64,000 nt of DNA. It comes from Parelaphostrongylus tenuis. Its lineage: Eukaryota; Nematoda; Chromadorea; Rhabditida; Metastrongylidae. The notes beneath the pieces are model-generated. The model had not been told where the DNA came from. It worked only from the letters and a program-made list of their open reading frames with translations, and made no database searches. The stretch covers positions 57,050 through 121,049 of the forward strand of contig JAHQIW010000028.1 of assembly GCA_019055375.1 (NCBI GenBank). Reading direction: 5' to 3'. This document shows, one piece after another, positions 33,960-45,574 of the stretch (its first letter is position 1; each line of letters begins with the position of its first letter). The translations under genes were made by a program, and so were the position numbers.

Positions 33960-35608
33960 ACTAGGCTCAAGCATATCATCATAACTAGGTGTAAGAACAT
34001 CTTGACTAACTCTTTCGGGACTATGGATCCGACCTTCTGCCTGTCCAACTGGCAAAGCTCGACGGTCTGCTCCACCTCCTCTCTATGCCTCCAACCCCGG
34101 CGTGGGAATCACTGTCTGCCTCACTTTTCTCTACCACTCGGCGTTTTTTTTTTTGGTTGCCTTTTTGACTATGATTGGTATTGAAGGATTATCTACAACG
34201 TAATTATCATAGCAAGAAACGTTCAGTCATTTTGACATTTCACTAGTTTTTGATACAAAACGTAGATTCATGGCGTAACAACGCATAATCAACTTTTTTT
34301 CGCTCTGAATGATAGTGTGATAATTTCTAATGTAATTCAGTTCAGAATGAGAATTCCAATCTAAGTGATCTACTTGTTTGTATTCTGTTCAATATACCCT
34401 CAGAATAGTTCGTTGTGTTTCGTCCATTTCATAGCTCTTTAAATAACTTTAACGGAACAATTTTCAAGGATCGAGAGGCTCTCCACTACTACGTGAGAGG
34501 CACGGTACACCATCTCCTTTCGACGGTTCAATTTTCTCACCACAAAAAAATTTAGACACACTTTAAACGGCTTTGACACGCTCCTGGGACGAAATTGCAG
34601 TGGAAATGTGTGTGCCCACTCTATTCTACCACTCTATTTGATTCGTTGTCACAGTGTTCTTTTTTCACTGTGCGGATCCCAGTACTTCTAGAATTCACTT
34701 CATTATTCGTCTTCTTCATGAGCGGCGTAGAATACTGCTCGAGCGAGTCTTCTTGCAGTCTCGGCGATACCTTTGCTGTGGCGTTCCATAGGGCGTTATT
34801 GTTGACTGCCGAAGAGAGTTGAGGGTGGAGCTCGGCTCCATGCGCGTCGCGACGACCATGAAAACCACTTGGCCGCGGCGCCTCGTCTACACCTATATTG
34901 TAAATAAAATTTATAGAATGCTGAACCAATAATGAAGCGAATACTCTGCTTTACTTACTAGTTCTTCTGAATACGACTAATCTTGATTGCACGAAATTCC
35001 TCTGTGATCCCTACGTTTTCGACTTTTCCTCGTGTACACCAACTAGAAATAAATCGAAATAAACGAATCACTTTCATAAAAATCTAGTTATGGTGAAAGT
35101 TATGAATAAACTCGCATGACCACACACTGTGCAACATCTTTTTTGACAATCGATTCATTCTTTTTCCATTTTAGTCACTATTGCAGTTTAAAATTGTCGT
35201 ATATAATAAAATATATTAGAACAGATAGATTTATCTCTGTATTTTCTATGTACAACTTATTACGACTGGCAAAATGCCAATATCACTGTAAATGCACAGG
35301 TTAAAGGAGGGTTTTGATATGTTAATAAAGAACTATATGTCACTGCCGACGCTCAAGAAAGGCAGTGTTTTGAATCATCTCACCTTGTTGATCACGCTGA
35401 TATATTGTAATCTTTTAAAGCTCGTTGCCTTACTTTGACTTCCCAGTCACTCATAAACATCAGAGTTATTTGTTTTTCCAAGGATTTTTGAGATACTTTT
35501 AATCTTTTTACTATCAATTTTATTGATCGGATTTTGCAAGCCTGTACTGTAATCAGTCTGATTTTCCATTCATGTGCTTTTTATCCATATTTGATTGACT
35601 ACTTTCAG
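33960..35608. other. Intergenic, no gene recognised
   Basis: About 34000-34110 shares 'ctgctccacctcctctctat' with the palindromic repeat at 23.5 kb. 34640-34860 shares 'ttcactgtgcggatcccag' and 'gtagaatactgctcgagcga' with 2490-2640, an unnamed repeat. The remainder is AT-rich. Confidence 0.35.
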
Positions 35609-35615
35609 TGCCAAA

Positions 35616-35860
35616 ATGAAACAAACCGAGATCAATGCCGTTACAAACTCGGCGAAGTATGGGGAAACGTTCAAATTGGCCAGTGACGATCCAAATTTGT
35701 CGTCACAATATTGGGAATCTCTTCTAATCATTATTTTATCAATTTTTGTTCCTTTTTTCTGATGATAGTAGTTTTTTTTTGCAATTTGTTCAGCGCTCCC
35801 AGTCGCAGGGGACCACATAGCGATGGAGTTACACATCCGCCGTCGGAGAGTGTTGTGAGT
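35616..35860 (+). CDS. Candidate small or partial gene of unknown function
   Basis: TTTCAG at 35603-35608 is followed 7 nt later by an ATG opening MKQTEINAVTNSAKYGETFK, then LASDDPNLSSQ. If unspliced it ends at TGA about 35760, after a hydrophobic AT-rich stretch that looks intronic. A second block after TTTGTTCAG (about 35794) reads APSRRGPHSDGVTHPPSESV and meets a GTGAGT donor. Polar, non-repetitive composition, a spliced-leader-like acceptor close to the ATG, and two open blocks suggest a real gene. I recognise no family and the splice join is ambiguous. It could be a relic. Confidence 0.3.
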
Positions 35861-36084
35861 GTTTTTGCATTGTTATGATAAAGTCCCTGTTCCCAGTGTC
35901 ACCTGTCTATGACACCCATGTGTATATGAAAGACCTCTGTTGCTTCCTCTACGGGGGGTGGGGGTTGGGTGGGTAATAATAGTTTGTAGTTAGAGTTCTG
36001 TTTTCATGGCTGATAAAAAAGATTTCAACACGTGTATTTTGTGCGAAATTAAGCCCACCAGAAAGCTCGTTCTCCTACGTATGA

Positions 36085-36325
36085 AGCGATATGTCATTTG
36101 TCTACACAGCCATCAGAATGGAACTGCCCAGGGAAGAAACTCGTTTGCTGCTCCACTTTCACTATAAAGTCGATGACAGGGTTTCTGAGGTTTGTCGACA
36201 AATCTGCAAATCGTATAGTAACGGAATTTGCGATGTTCGTGCAACTCAGCCTTGGTTCAAGACATTCCGTGAAGAAGAAGACCGATTTACGCGTAAGCCT
36301 AGAGAGGGACGAAATCGTTAATTAG
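36085..36325 (+). pseudogene. Mariner transposase N-terminal helix-turn-helix relic
   Basis: The + strand reads MELPREETRLLLHFHYKVDD and then WFKTFREEEDRF, and KPREGR. These match the start, second helix-turn-helix and linker (WFxxFRxGxxSLEDEPRSGRP) of mariner transposases. It is a different lineage from the MITE-embedded HTH. The catalytic domain is not found downstream. Confidence 0.6.
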
Positions 36326-36864
36326 TGTAGAGATAAATTCAATCCATGCTTTTGAAACTCGACACAACTTTTTTTAGAGCCTATTAGTGTAGCAGAAGTA
36401 GTTAGATGACTTCCGTTTCGGCAACTTCTCCTTTCTCAGGACCGGGGCTCATGTCGTATATGACTGTTTATACGGGAACCTCACATGAAGCTCTTATAAT
36501 AAACATTGAGAATCCCCAAATCATCCGAAAAGTCGATTATAACGTCGCTCCAGGCTGCGAAGAAGACGAGGTCGTCTGAACGTCGGCTAGCGAAGACTAC
36601 TATAAACATCTTTGCGCTAGCCAGACAAGATGTCTCCAAGCTTGACATATCAATTCTTAATGCTAAGATTTTTCAAAAATCGGTCTATTCGACTGTTTCA
36701 TGTGACATAATTAGTAAGTGGTAGTTCACATCATGTGGAGAAATGCAGATGTCAAAAATAAAAAGATAATCTTTTTTCGACCATGAGTGACTGATTTGCC
36801 TTATTTGGCTTGTAATATCAGACCTTAATGGATAATCCCTTACGTAACACCTGTGTTTCTGTTA
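36326..36864. other. Intergenic, nothing recognised
   Basis: No supportable coding or repeat signal. Confidence 0.3.
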
Positions 36865-37234
36865 ATAGGTTATGTAAAAAGTTAGTCCCGTTTTGGCATA
36901 GATATGTTCTTCACGATGAAATTACACGATTTTGATATTGTTCAAATGCGCATCTTTTGCGAACACTTTGGTATACAATTTGACTATACTGCTCTTAAAT
37001 GGAGTTGTTGCGGGAACAAATTCGCTTGCTACTCATGTTCAAATCCAGCGAAGTTTTGCATGAGTAACGAGCGAATTTGTTCCCAAGACAGCTCCATTTC
37101 ATAGTGAGTATAGGCAAACTATACATCAAAATGTTTGCAAGAAAATGCGCAGTCACGCGATGCTAAAATCAAGCAATTTCAGCGCAGAAATCACATCAAA
37201 AACCAAAAGGGTTCTAACTTTACACGGCCTATTT
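36865..37234. mobile_element. Mariner-derived MITE, short member
   Basis: The left end 'aataggttatgtaaaaagtt' matches the complement of 'aactttacacggcctattta'. The interior 'aacaaattcgcttgctactc' and its inverted copy 'tgagtaacgagcgaatttgt' form a hairpin. A shortened version of the 18.6 kb element. Confidence 0.7.
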
Positions 37235-37469
37235 ATTACACAGTAAATCCAACCAGTTCCAATAAGTTTGTTTGTTCGTGTCGTCTGCCATTAGTGCTCG
37301 GTGAGCCTTGAAATATCCCCAAGAGCATTATCCGTTTCGATACCGCCTTTTCTACTTTTCATATTTTGAGCATGCGTGTATTGGAGGGTAGTTCGTCGGA
37401 TCGTATCGTTGCTTGAGGTAACTCTGAGCTGACATCAAAAATAGAAATATTGAAGATACCCACTGATCA

Positions 37470-37585
37470 AGAATGATGTGCAAAGCATTTGCGTCGGCGA
37501 GACTCGAACCCGCACCTCACTCTATCAAGGAGTGCGTGCTGCAACCTGTTGCTCTACTAACGCCCACATTGCCACCACTCTTTTT
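37470..37585 (-). repeat. tRNA-like element (family A), minus orientation
   Basis: 'gcgtcggcgagactcgaacc' (complement of box B) and 'gttgctctactaacgccc' (complement of the 5' end). Flanks 'tgatgtgcaaag' and 'gccaccactctttttgc' retain part of the inverted repeat. Among the closest to a tRNA sequence, but the acceptor stem is imperfect, so I do not call a tRNA gene. Confidence 0.6.
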
Positions 37586-37644
37586 GCACTATAACGTATC
37601 TGTCTGTCACTAATCAACCGTCAGCGGTTTACCCCGATAAAACT

Positions 37645-39228
37645 ATTTTTTTCACTACCACAGCACTGTCGAAAGACCTTTCTATAAAACACATACACTT
37701 CTGAAAGTTTCACGATACGTACTGGTTGGTATAAAGTTCAGGGGAAGAGCTCTGCCCAGTGAGCAGTAAGCGCGATAATGCGCTAGGCTTACGAAACAGA
37801 ATTTAATTTTTCGCGCTGCAGCGTTTTAAGGTCTTTCCAAAAATAAATATATCTTGATGATTATTAATACTCTGTTAGAAAGCCTTTGTTTAGCAAAAGA
37901 GGTTCCTCAAAATCCCTGCCCAGTAATAGAAAAGTACTGGGGAATTTAGAAAATCGTGCGCTATCAAAGTAAAAAAAGAAAAACTTGGACATTTTATGAA
38001 GCGATGGGAAAAAACCATGATCAGGTTGCGAAGATTGTGCGCATTCGCAGCGACTAAATGCTGACCTCAAAGGATTAATCTTGTTTCTCGTTACAAGAAG
38101 TCTGAATTTCACTGATTCTCATTTCAACTACTGAATTTTTTCCTTGAGATGAGATATGCCGCTTTGATTCCACAACCTGAATTCCTACATTGTTATGCAG
38201 AGAACTAATATGATCTAGACGTAATTTTCATGATAGGTAAATCCGAGGTTGTTAATGGCAGCATGTATTGAATGTAATTATCCAGTGAAGTAATAAAACA
38301 GTGGCTAAGTCTCAATGGCGGTTTCTGCTCTTTAGAGACTTGAAGGATCAATTCGACATGCAGTCTAATAAAAATGGGTCTTAGGAATTATCTAGAGTTT
38401 TTTACTTTTCTTATTCGCTTCGTGGAATAGTAAAGTTACCTGTTTGTCTAATTTAGGCCATAAGACACAGCTATTGTGATGGTGCGCGGCAAACATTATG
38501 ATGATGTGGCGGACATTGCTCTACAAGAAGACGGAGAACACTTGCTGAAAACACTCATACTTGCTGGTCGATTCTATTTGTATCAGAATCGTTTAGATCT
38601 CGTACGTTTGTTGAACTTCAAGTGATTTCTTGTCGTAGCTATGATATCAAGTTTCTTCTGCTGATAGGGCTTCGTGGGCTCTATTGATGAAGACGATTTT
38701 TCGAGTCTAATCATGACTTTAAAGCTCCTTTTTCAGGTCGTAGTAGGTTAGTTATGGCAAAAGGACAAATTGGTGCTTTAGAATACGAATTAGAGTGTGT
38801 AGCCGCTGAAATGTTTTAGAAAAAAAAACGAGTCATAGTGGATCTTCTAAAAGTATATTTTCACAATATCATGTTTGTTTTTGGGGTAATAAGAGGTATG
38901 CTTGCTGTATTTCGTGTCGAAGACTTCCAAGTCCTTTCCTTTTTCATTGTTATTCAGGTTTCATTTCCGAAGCCTGGTAATTTCTCTGCGCTTTCAATTT
39001 GTTTAGTTTTCGTCTTGTTTGCAAAAATTTGAGTTGCTCTTTAATGAGTTACGTGAAACAAAGAGAACTGTATCAGGAATTGCTAAACGCCTAGTGTATT
39101 CTATGCCTTGAGGCTGCGCGTACACCTGAAGAAATCAAGAAGTTAGTTGCCTTTTATCATATATCATATTATTTGCCGCGATATCATAGCTTTAAATAAT
39201 GTTGAATGATATGCAAAACTTTGGATCT
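37645..39228 (+). pseudogene. Partial tomm-70 duplicate (exons 6-7), non-functional
   Basis: Collinear with 28139-29729 through part of intron 5, exon 6, intron 6, exon 7 and the start of intron 7. The copied exon 6 (about 38459-38600) has TAT changed to TAA at its second full codon. The copied exon 7 (about 39003-39145) has a 6-base loss and base changes that create stops. Splice sites are largely preserved, so the copy is recent. Retained introns show it is a DNA-level duplication, not a processed retrocopy. Confidence 0.85.
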
Positions 39229-39469
39229 CGACGAACATGGTTTTCTGAGAATGGAACCTGGGCTTTGATTTTATTTCGCGACACAGGTTCACTATGAGCT
39301 CTAGCATTTATCTTTGTTCACCTAAGGTCCTAGTTAGAGGCGGCGATTTTATTTACAATACCGACGAGGTTGAGTTATCTGTTGTACACAGATATTTAGA
39401 ACCTCTTATTTATTACATTTTAGTGATTTAGTAAGTCAGATTCGAATATAGAAAGAAAGCACTGATTTT

Positions 39470-39612
39470 GATGAGCGCTTTCAGTCCACGTACCCTGTCA
39501 TCTTTACCTAAGAGTTTAGATAGGACAATCGACATATTTGACGAGGCTACATTCGAGCAACTGCTAGAAGAAGCATGACAGCAAGGATATCGTCATGTCT
39601 ATGCTTTTCAGG
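39470..39612 (+). pseudogene. Orphan exon-like block, unknown
   Basis: The frame from ATG at about 39470 gives MSAFSPRTLSSLPKSLDRTI then DIFDEATFEQLLEEA. It stops at one TGA and continues open as QQGYRHVYAFQ up to a GTGCAT donor. Composition is strikingly protein-like. A single stop in an otherwise exon-like block suggests a decayed exon. I recognise no family. Confidence 0.3.
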
Positions 39613-39737
39613 TGCATATAAATATGATCTAATTATATAAATATTGACAAAAGCTTGATTAATGAATTTACCTTATGGCTAGTCGTGCGTTTTATATATA
39701 AGGTCACTGTTTTCGCCATAGTTTCGATGAAAAATTT

Positions 39738-40292
39738 GGTCGTTCTGTGAGTTTTGGCACTAGAACAATTGACACTAAATTTATTAACCAGAAGTGAATG
39801 AAATTCCACGATTTCGGTATCGTTCGATCGCGCGTTTTCTTGCGAACATTTTTTTGTACAACGTCTGTACTTTGAAATGGACCTGTAGTTGGAACGAATT
39901 TGCTTGCTACTTATGAAAGAATGGCGCGCAGGGGAAAATTCTAGCAAAGCCACACTCTAAATGAATAGAGCTTCCTGCTCATGGCCGAAGTGCAACTAAT
40001 CCTGCGGACTGTTCTCTCCAGCTTTGGACCTCGCGAACTACTTCCTAGTCGTCTCTTCTGCAACGATATCATCGCTCCAAGCTGCATTTACCTTGCGCAC
40101 CGCTTCACTAGCATCTTCCCTAACGCGCCATTCGTGCATGAAAAGCAAGCAATTTATTCCAGCAGCAGCTCCATCTAAAATATTCACAAAGAATTTCACA
40201 AAGAAAATGTAACCAAAGTTATAAAGTTTTGATTACTCCTGCATAGTGAATTTGGTGTTCAATGCTCTAGTGCCAGAACTCACGGAGCGGCC
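39738..40292. mobile_element. Mariner-derived MITE
   Basis: TIR 'ggtcgttctgtgagttttgg' on the left and the complement of 'ccagaactcacggagcggcc' on the right. The interior has the family hallmark 'tgcttgctacttatgaaaga' and 'atggcgcgcaggggaaaat' in both orientations. Confidence 0.75.
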
Positions 40293-41286
40293 TATGTATA
40301 GTACAAAAACTGCCCATTACGCTTTGAGGGTTCTGTTATGATTTAAAACTTATGCATATGTCGAGTATCTTTTGTGAAGGGATTTGGTAAGAGTTATCAC
40401 AGAGCAAATGTATTGGATACACCTTGCTGGATCGAGATTCATTTTATAAAGTACCTTCAGAGGTTGGATGAGGTTGGTGCTTTTTCTGAATTGTTCGTGA
40501 TTTAGAAAGGTGTGTTTTTTTATAGCACCTTACATTGCCGAAGTTGTGTTTGGAAAAAATCTGAATACGAAGGGTTTTTTGCAAAGAGGTCGTAGATTTC
40601 ATTCTTCAATTCCTCGGACACAAGATGTATAACATCTTATTGGGGACGGTTATGCTTCTTTTGCTGAAAATACTATGCGATAAATTGGTACCTCAAATAC
40701 CAGGGTGCTAACTAGTCAGTGATGATTGCACTACGACAGATATACAGAACTATGGGAAACTCGATGAATACAACATTCTCTGCAGGTTTCAAAACTCAAT
40801 GCATGCAGTTCAAACGCGGCTAGTACCAGCAACGATTGCTGTTTTCTGACTAGTTGTTGTTTTCCCGATTAGGACCTGTCATCCCTGTATACATTCCCAC
40901 TTCGGAGGTATGCATCTGGATAGCGAATATAGGTGTAGAGATTCAAAAAAAGAAGAAAAACGATAATAGAAAATCATACAGAAGCAGTGTGGCACATTCC
41001 CCATTCATCAAGCAGGCAGGGTCTGTATCACATAAATTTGCTGGATATTATAAAAGGTTCAATATAATGAGTAAGAGAATCAAGCTGAGTGTGTTTTGAA
41101 TTCTAGATTACTTTGGTAATCAAATTTTTAAGTTCTATACACTCTATCAATTCCTGCTCATAAGGTTCATAGCCTCTCCTGAGAAGATGTCGAAATGATT
41201 TATGTAGTTTATCAAATTAAATTTTTGTGCAGTTTTTATACGTTGTGATTAAGATTTATTTAGTTATTGTGACGTTGATTCATTAA
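40293..41286. other. Intergenic, no gene recognised
   Basis: A + frame at 40854-41099 (GPVIPVYIPTSE) looks faintly coding but lacks supporting splice context. Confidence 0.3.
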
Positions 41287-42195
41287 GAAGAGCAGAGGTT
41301 ATGGCAGAAGCACCAGAAGCTGGAAAGAGCATTCGCAAAGCCCAGCGAGGCTTCGCCAACTATAAGACCAAGATGATTGCACTCCGATACCTTGACGGGA
41401 CACTTACAGCTTCGAGAAGGGCTGTGGAGAAAATCATCCACCAATACTACTCGGATCTCTTCGCTAGCCATGTTCTCTGACCGTCATATAAGTTGAAAGA
41501 GGACGAATATGTCGTCCCACCGCTTTTCCCTTCCGAAATCCGACATGCTATATCGTCGGTGAAGAACAGAACAACACCCGGTCCAGACAGGATTAGACCA
41601 GAACACCTGAAGAACCTGCCGCCAGTTCTCATCAACACCCTGGCTAGGCTCTTCACTCGCTACCTGTCAGAATGCAAGGTCCCTATTCAGTGGAAAACCA
41701 GCAAGACCTTATTGTTGTTCAAAAAGGGAAACCTTCCCGACATAGGCAATTATCGTCCAATCTGCTTGCTGTCCGTTGTCTATAAACTCTTTACTCGAGT
41801 CATCCTAAACAGGATTGACAGAACACTGGACGAGGGACAGCCATGTGAACAAGCAGGGTCCCGCAAGGATTTAGTACCATAGACTACATCCACACGAATA
41901 CAAGACTCGTTGAAGTTTTACGAGAGTACAAGCAACCACTCTGTCTCACTTTCATCGATCTCAAGAAAGCCTTCGATTCAGTGGAAACAGAAGCGGTTAT
42001 AGAGGCTCTGGATATCCAGGGCGTCCCTACTCGGTACATAATGATCCTTCGTGAGTTTTATAAAAATTTCACAAGCAAAATATCTCCACTCTACAACAAT
42101 ATCACCATTGACGTAAGAAGAGGGGTTCGACAAGGTGATACAATTTCGCCAAAACTATTCACTGCCACCCTACAAATTACGTCATGCGAACATTA

Positions 42196-42207
42196 GAATG
42201 GGACGAT
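42196..42207 (+). repeat. Left target-site duplication of the inner RTE
   Basis: GAATGGGACGAT, identical to 45563-45574. Removing the insert and one copy restores the RT reading frame of the outer element (EWDDMGV). Confidence 0.85.
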
Positions 42208-42215
42208 CACCTGTA

Positions 42216-44040
42216 TCACCTGTCGTCCCGTTGATCGTCGAGTGACTCGAGCGGGTAGCAGCAACTCTTCCATTTTTCCCTATCGCGTGCAAGAGTAGCC
42301 CAGTGGGTCCTCCTCGCTCTAGGGATTCGCTGAGCATCATATCTTTCTTCTATCGCTTTCGTGAAGAAATCGGACCAACGGGTCAGTGGTCTTCCTTTAG
42401 AGCGCTTGACGTCCCTAGGAATCCAGTCGGTAACGGCTCTCGTCCATCGGTTGTCGTTGAAGCGCATCACGTGTCCGGCCCACCTTATTTTCGATATCCT
42501 GGCGTGTAGAACGGCGTCTCTGATTTTCGATCGTTGACGTAGGTCGGAACTTCGGATCCTTTCTCTCATTTGCGAAGATACGGGATACTCCTAGCATCGA
42601 CCTTTCGACTGCGCGTTCGATAACAGCAAGTGATCTTTCATCCTGCTTACGTAGCGACCAGGTTTCTGCTGCATACGTCAGGGCAGGGATAATTGTCGAG
42701 TCGAAAAGGTGGGTACGGAGTCGGATGTTCTTTGTCCTCTTCACTACATCTTCGATGCTCTTAAACGTTCCCCAAGCCGCTCGTTTCCTCCTGCTCAACT
42801 CTGGAGCTAGGTCGTTCGACATGTTGATTTCACGACCTAGATAGACGTAACTGGAGCATTCGGATATTGTCGCTTCCGTTGAGCGTGAATGGGACATTAG
42901 AAACCCATCCGTTCCTCATGAACATTGTTTTCGTTAGGTTCAGTTGAAGACCAATCTTTCCACAGGCGTTATCGAAATCGGTCAACATTCGTTCCGCTTG
43001 GCTGATGTTTGGTGTTATGAGAACGATATCGTCAGCAAAGCGAAGATGGTTTAATTGTCGACCGTCAATTTTCACTCCCATTTCGTCCCATTCTAATGTT
43101 CGCATGACGTTTTGTAGGGTGGCAGTGAATAACTTTGGCGAAATTGTATCGCCTTGTCGAACTCCTCTTCTTACGTCAATGGTGATATTGTTGTAGAATG
43201 GAGATATTTTGGTCGTGAAATCTTTATAAAGCTCACGAAGGATCATTATGTACCGAGTAGGGACGCCCTGGTTATCCAGAGCCTCTATAACCGCTTCTGT
43301 TTCCACTGAATCAAAGGCTTTCTTCAGATCGATGAAAGTGAGACAGAGTGGTTGCTTTGTACTCTCGTGAAACCTTCGATGATCTTGTGATCGTGTGGAT
43401 GTGGTCCATGGTACTAAATCCTTTTCGGAACCCTGCTTGTTCGCATGGCTGTCCTTCGTCCAGTGTTCTGTCAATCCTGTTTAGGATGACTCGAGTAAAG
43501 AGTTTATAGACAACGGACAGCAAGCAGATTGGGCGATAATTGCCTATGTCGTGAAGGTCTCCCTTTTTGAACAACAATACGGTCTTGCTGGTTTTCCATT
43601 GAATAGGGACCTTGCATTCTGACAGGTAGCGATGTGAAGAGCCGAGCCAGCGTGTTGATGAGAACTGGCGGCTGATTCTTCAGATGTTTCTGGTCTAATC
43701 CTGTCTGGACCGGGTATTGTTCTGTTCTTCACCGACGATATAGCATGTCGGATTTCGGAAGGAGGACCGCTGGGACGACATATTCGTCCTCTTTCAACTT
43801 ATATGACGGTAAGAGGACATGGCTAGCGAAGAGATCCGAGTAGTATTGGTGGATGATTTCCTCCATAGCCCTTCTCGAAGCTGTAAGTGTCCTGTCAGGG
43901 TATCGGAGTGCAATCGTCTTGGTCTTATAGTTGGCGAAGCCTCGCTGGGCTTTGCGAATGCTCTTCCCAGCTTCTGCAGCTTCTGCCATAACTGCTGCTC
44001 TTCTCTCTTTAAGGTCTTCTTTTATCGCTTCTCTGCAACG
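42216..44040 (-). pseudogene. RTE reverse-transcriptase region, frameshifted
   Basis: Continuation of the endonuclease frame after a 1-nt shift. Blocks in order on the minus strand: RKAQRGFANYKTKTIALRYP, PGPDRIRP, YRPICLLSVVYKLFTRVILN, LTFIDLKKAFDSVE (first catalytic Asp), RRGVRQGDTISPKLFTATLQ, LRFADDIVLIT (FADD catalytic box), KIGLQLNLTKTMFMRNGW, and the C-terminal WAGHVMRFNDNRWTRAVTDW. The reading frame changes near 43730, 43570, 43400 and 42880, so the protein cannot be made. The FADD box itself is preserved. Confidence 0.85.
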
Positions 44041-45257
44041 TTTCGCAAGTTCGGACGTAAGGTTCGGTTGCCTGTAGCTCGTGCGATTCCACGTTGACGT
44101 ATCAGCTCGAGTGTCTGCGGAGACAAGCGTCTCTTCGTGACCTTAGGACTCTCGGCTTTCATAGCGCTAACGTGAAGATATTCAGCGAGTCGATCGTATT
44201 CTTCGTCGATGTTGTCGACAACGGTATCTTCCCACGAGCCGACTAGTGATTTGAATACATCCCAGTTTATGGTAGTTCTGGGACTTCGTTGTTTGAATTT
44301 AGCGGCTTTCTCTCCTCTCCTCGAAAATCGAAACGTTGCGCGAAGGAGGCGATGGTCTGATCCCGTGTAGAACTTAGGAACAACAGCGACGTCGGTCAGG
44401 CAAAACCTTCGATTTACTATGATGTGATCTATTTCGTTATGGTACTCTCCATTGGGAGACTCCCACGTCCATCGCTGAGAGAGAGGCTTTTGGAATTGCG
44501 AGTTACCATGGATGGTTTGGGTCGTCATGATAAACTCAGATAGCCTCTCACCCTGTTCATTCCATTCTAGTCCGTGGGTCCCTATGTGATGTTCTTCAGA
44601 CGTTCTTCTAGGTCCAATTTTTGCATTAAAATCTCCGACAATGACCTTGAAGAATGTATGATCTTCTCTGAAGAATTTTTCGAGGTCCATATAGAACGCT
44701 TCGACTTCGTCTTCGTCATAGCTTGATGTTGGTGCGTAAGCAACGAAGATGGTCAAAGCCGGCATAGAACCACATCGTTTCAACCGTAATCGTCCGATAC
44801 GGGTTGTTAGTTGTTCGAACGAATCAATGTTCACGGTCAAATTCGACTTGACGAGGACGCCAACGCCACCGACACCTCTGCGATCGCATGTTCCAAGGAA
44901 CAGTTCTTCTCCGGTGTCATAGACAGCGTGAAAAGGATGGCGCCTTCTCGTCTCAGCCAGGCCAATGACGTCGTACCTTATTCTTCTTGCTTGAATCAAT
45001 AGATCTTCTACAGCGGATTGGTGAGCAAAGGTTCTTGCGTTGTAGGTACAGATCGTCATTTTAGTCCGTTTCGATCTTGGCAGCCTAGTTCGGCCCTGAG
45101 ATTTTAGCAGCCTCTCCGTACTCGTCCTACCTGGCGCTGCCGTACCAGGGGCTCTTTCGGGGTCAGGGGAATGAGGCCCATATTTGTTACTGTTTTTGGC
45201 ATTTTGATACCCAACGTGTAGCTTGCCAGGCTCTAAACGTGGGGGCTGGGTACTCAC
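44022..45257 (-). CDS. RTE endonuclease (APE-type) domain frame
   Basis: A 411-codon frame starting [20 protein letters not shown]. The APE-like nuclease domain covers about residues 65-330: [11 protein letters not shown] (Asn of the first motif), VIGLAETRR (metal-binding Glu), [29 protein letters not shown] (catalytic Asp/Asn), [12 protein letters not shown] and [12 protein letters not shown] (final Asp-His). The nuclease nicks target DNA to prime reverse transcription. The frame ends at 44022 because of a 1-nt indel near 44050; in an active element it would run on into the RT. All visible catalytic residues are intact. Confidence 0.85.
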   Translation of the reverse strand: MSTQPPRLEPGKLHVGYQNAKNSNKYGPHSPDPERAPGTAAPGRTSTERLLKSQGRTRLPRSKRTKMTICTYNARTFAHQSAVEDLLIQARRIRYDVIGLAETRRRHPFHAVYDTGEELFLGTCDRRGVGGVGVLVKSNLTVNIDSFEQLTTRIGRLRLKRCGSMPALTIFVAYAPTSSYDEDEVEAFYMDLEKFFREDHTFFKVIVGDFNAKIGPRRTSEEHHIGTHGLEWNEQGERLSEFIMTTQTIHGNSQFQKPLSQRWTWESPNGEYHNEIDHIIVNRRFCLTDVAVVPKFYTGSDHRLLRATFRFSRRGEKAAKFKQRSPRTTINWDVFKSLVGSWEDTVVDNIDEEYDRLAEYLHVSAMKAESPKVTKRRLSPQTLELIRQRGIARATGNRTLRPNLRNVAEKR

Positions 45258-45562
45258 GAGTAGCTTGCCAGTCTCTCTCGGAGGAGCGGGAGGAGCTTAC
45301 TTGTTGGAGGCGACTCCTAACCGCCTCCCATGTACTTCCCAGCCGCTTCATTGCAGGCTTTTGGCCGACTTGACTCGTAGAAATAGAGTTTTGTCAAGTC
45401 GGCGCTGCAGAAGCAGGGAGCTCGTCCCCTGAATCCACCTGCGTCTCTGGGAAGCACACGGTCGCTTTTGGTTCGCGTTTTATTCCCCTATCCACCACCT
45501 GGGGACGCGCCACGTGCCCTCGCGACTAACCGGGCGGGATCCCTCAAAGAGGGAGGTCCGTG

Positions 45563-45574
45563 GAATGGGACGAT
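45563..45574 (+). repeat. Right target-site duplication of the inner RTE
   Basis: GAATGGGACGAT, matching 42196-42207. Confidence 0.85.

Larger units (their letters stand above)
42208..45562 (-). mobile_element. RTE-type non-LTR retrotransposon (inner copy), near full length
   Basis: 3355 bp, flanked by a 12-bp target-site duplication. On the minus strand, from 45562, there is a leader, an endonuclease frame, a reverse-transcriptase region and a short 3' end whose last bases 'ggtgatacaggtg' carry a short tandem motif, as RTE elements do. Length and single EN-RT layout fit the RTE clade (about 3.3 kb). It inserted antisense into a relative. Confidence 0.85.

Noticed and set aside
34621..34929. 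102-codon minus-strand frame as a gene
   Set aside because: Part of it repeats at 2.5 kb and it lacks splice or family signals; more likely an unnamed repeat.
37490..37565. A genuine tRNA gene on the minus strand
   Set aside because: It has box A/B-like sequence, but the acceptor stem does not pair cleanly, and it belongs to a repeated family with shared flanks.
45223..45432. Plus-strand frame near the RTE 5' end
   Set aside because: Antisense to the RTE leader and endonuclease start; no independent coding evidence.
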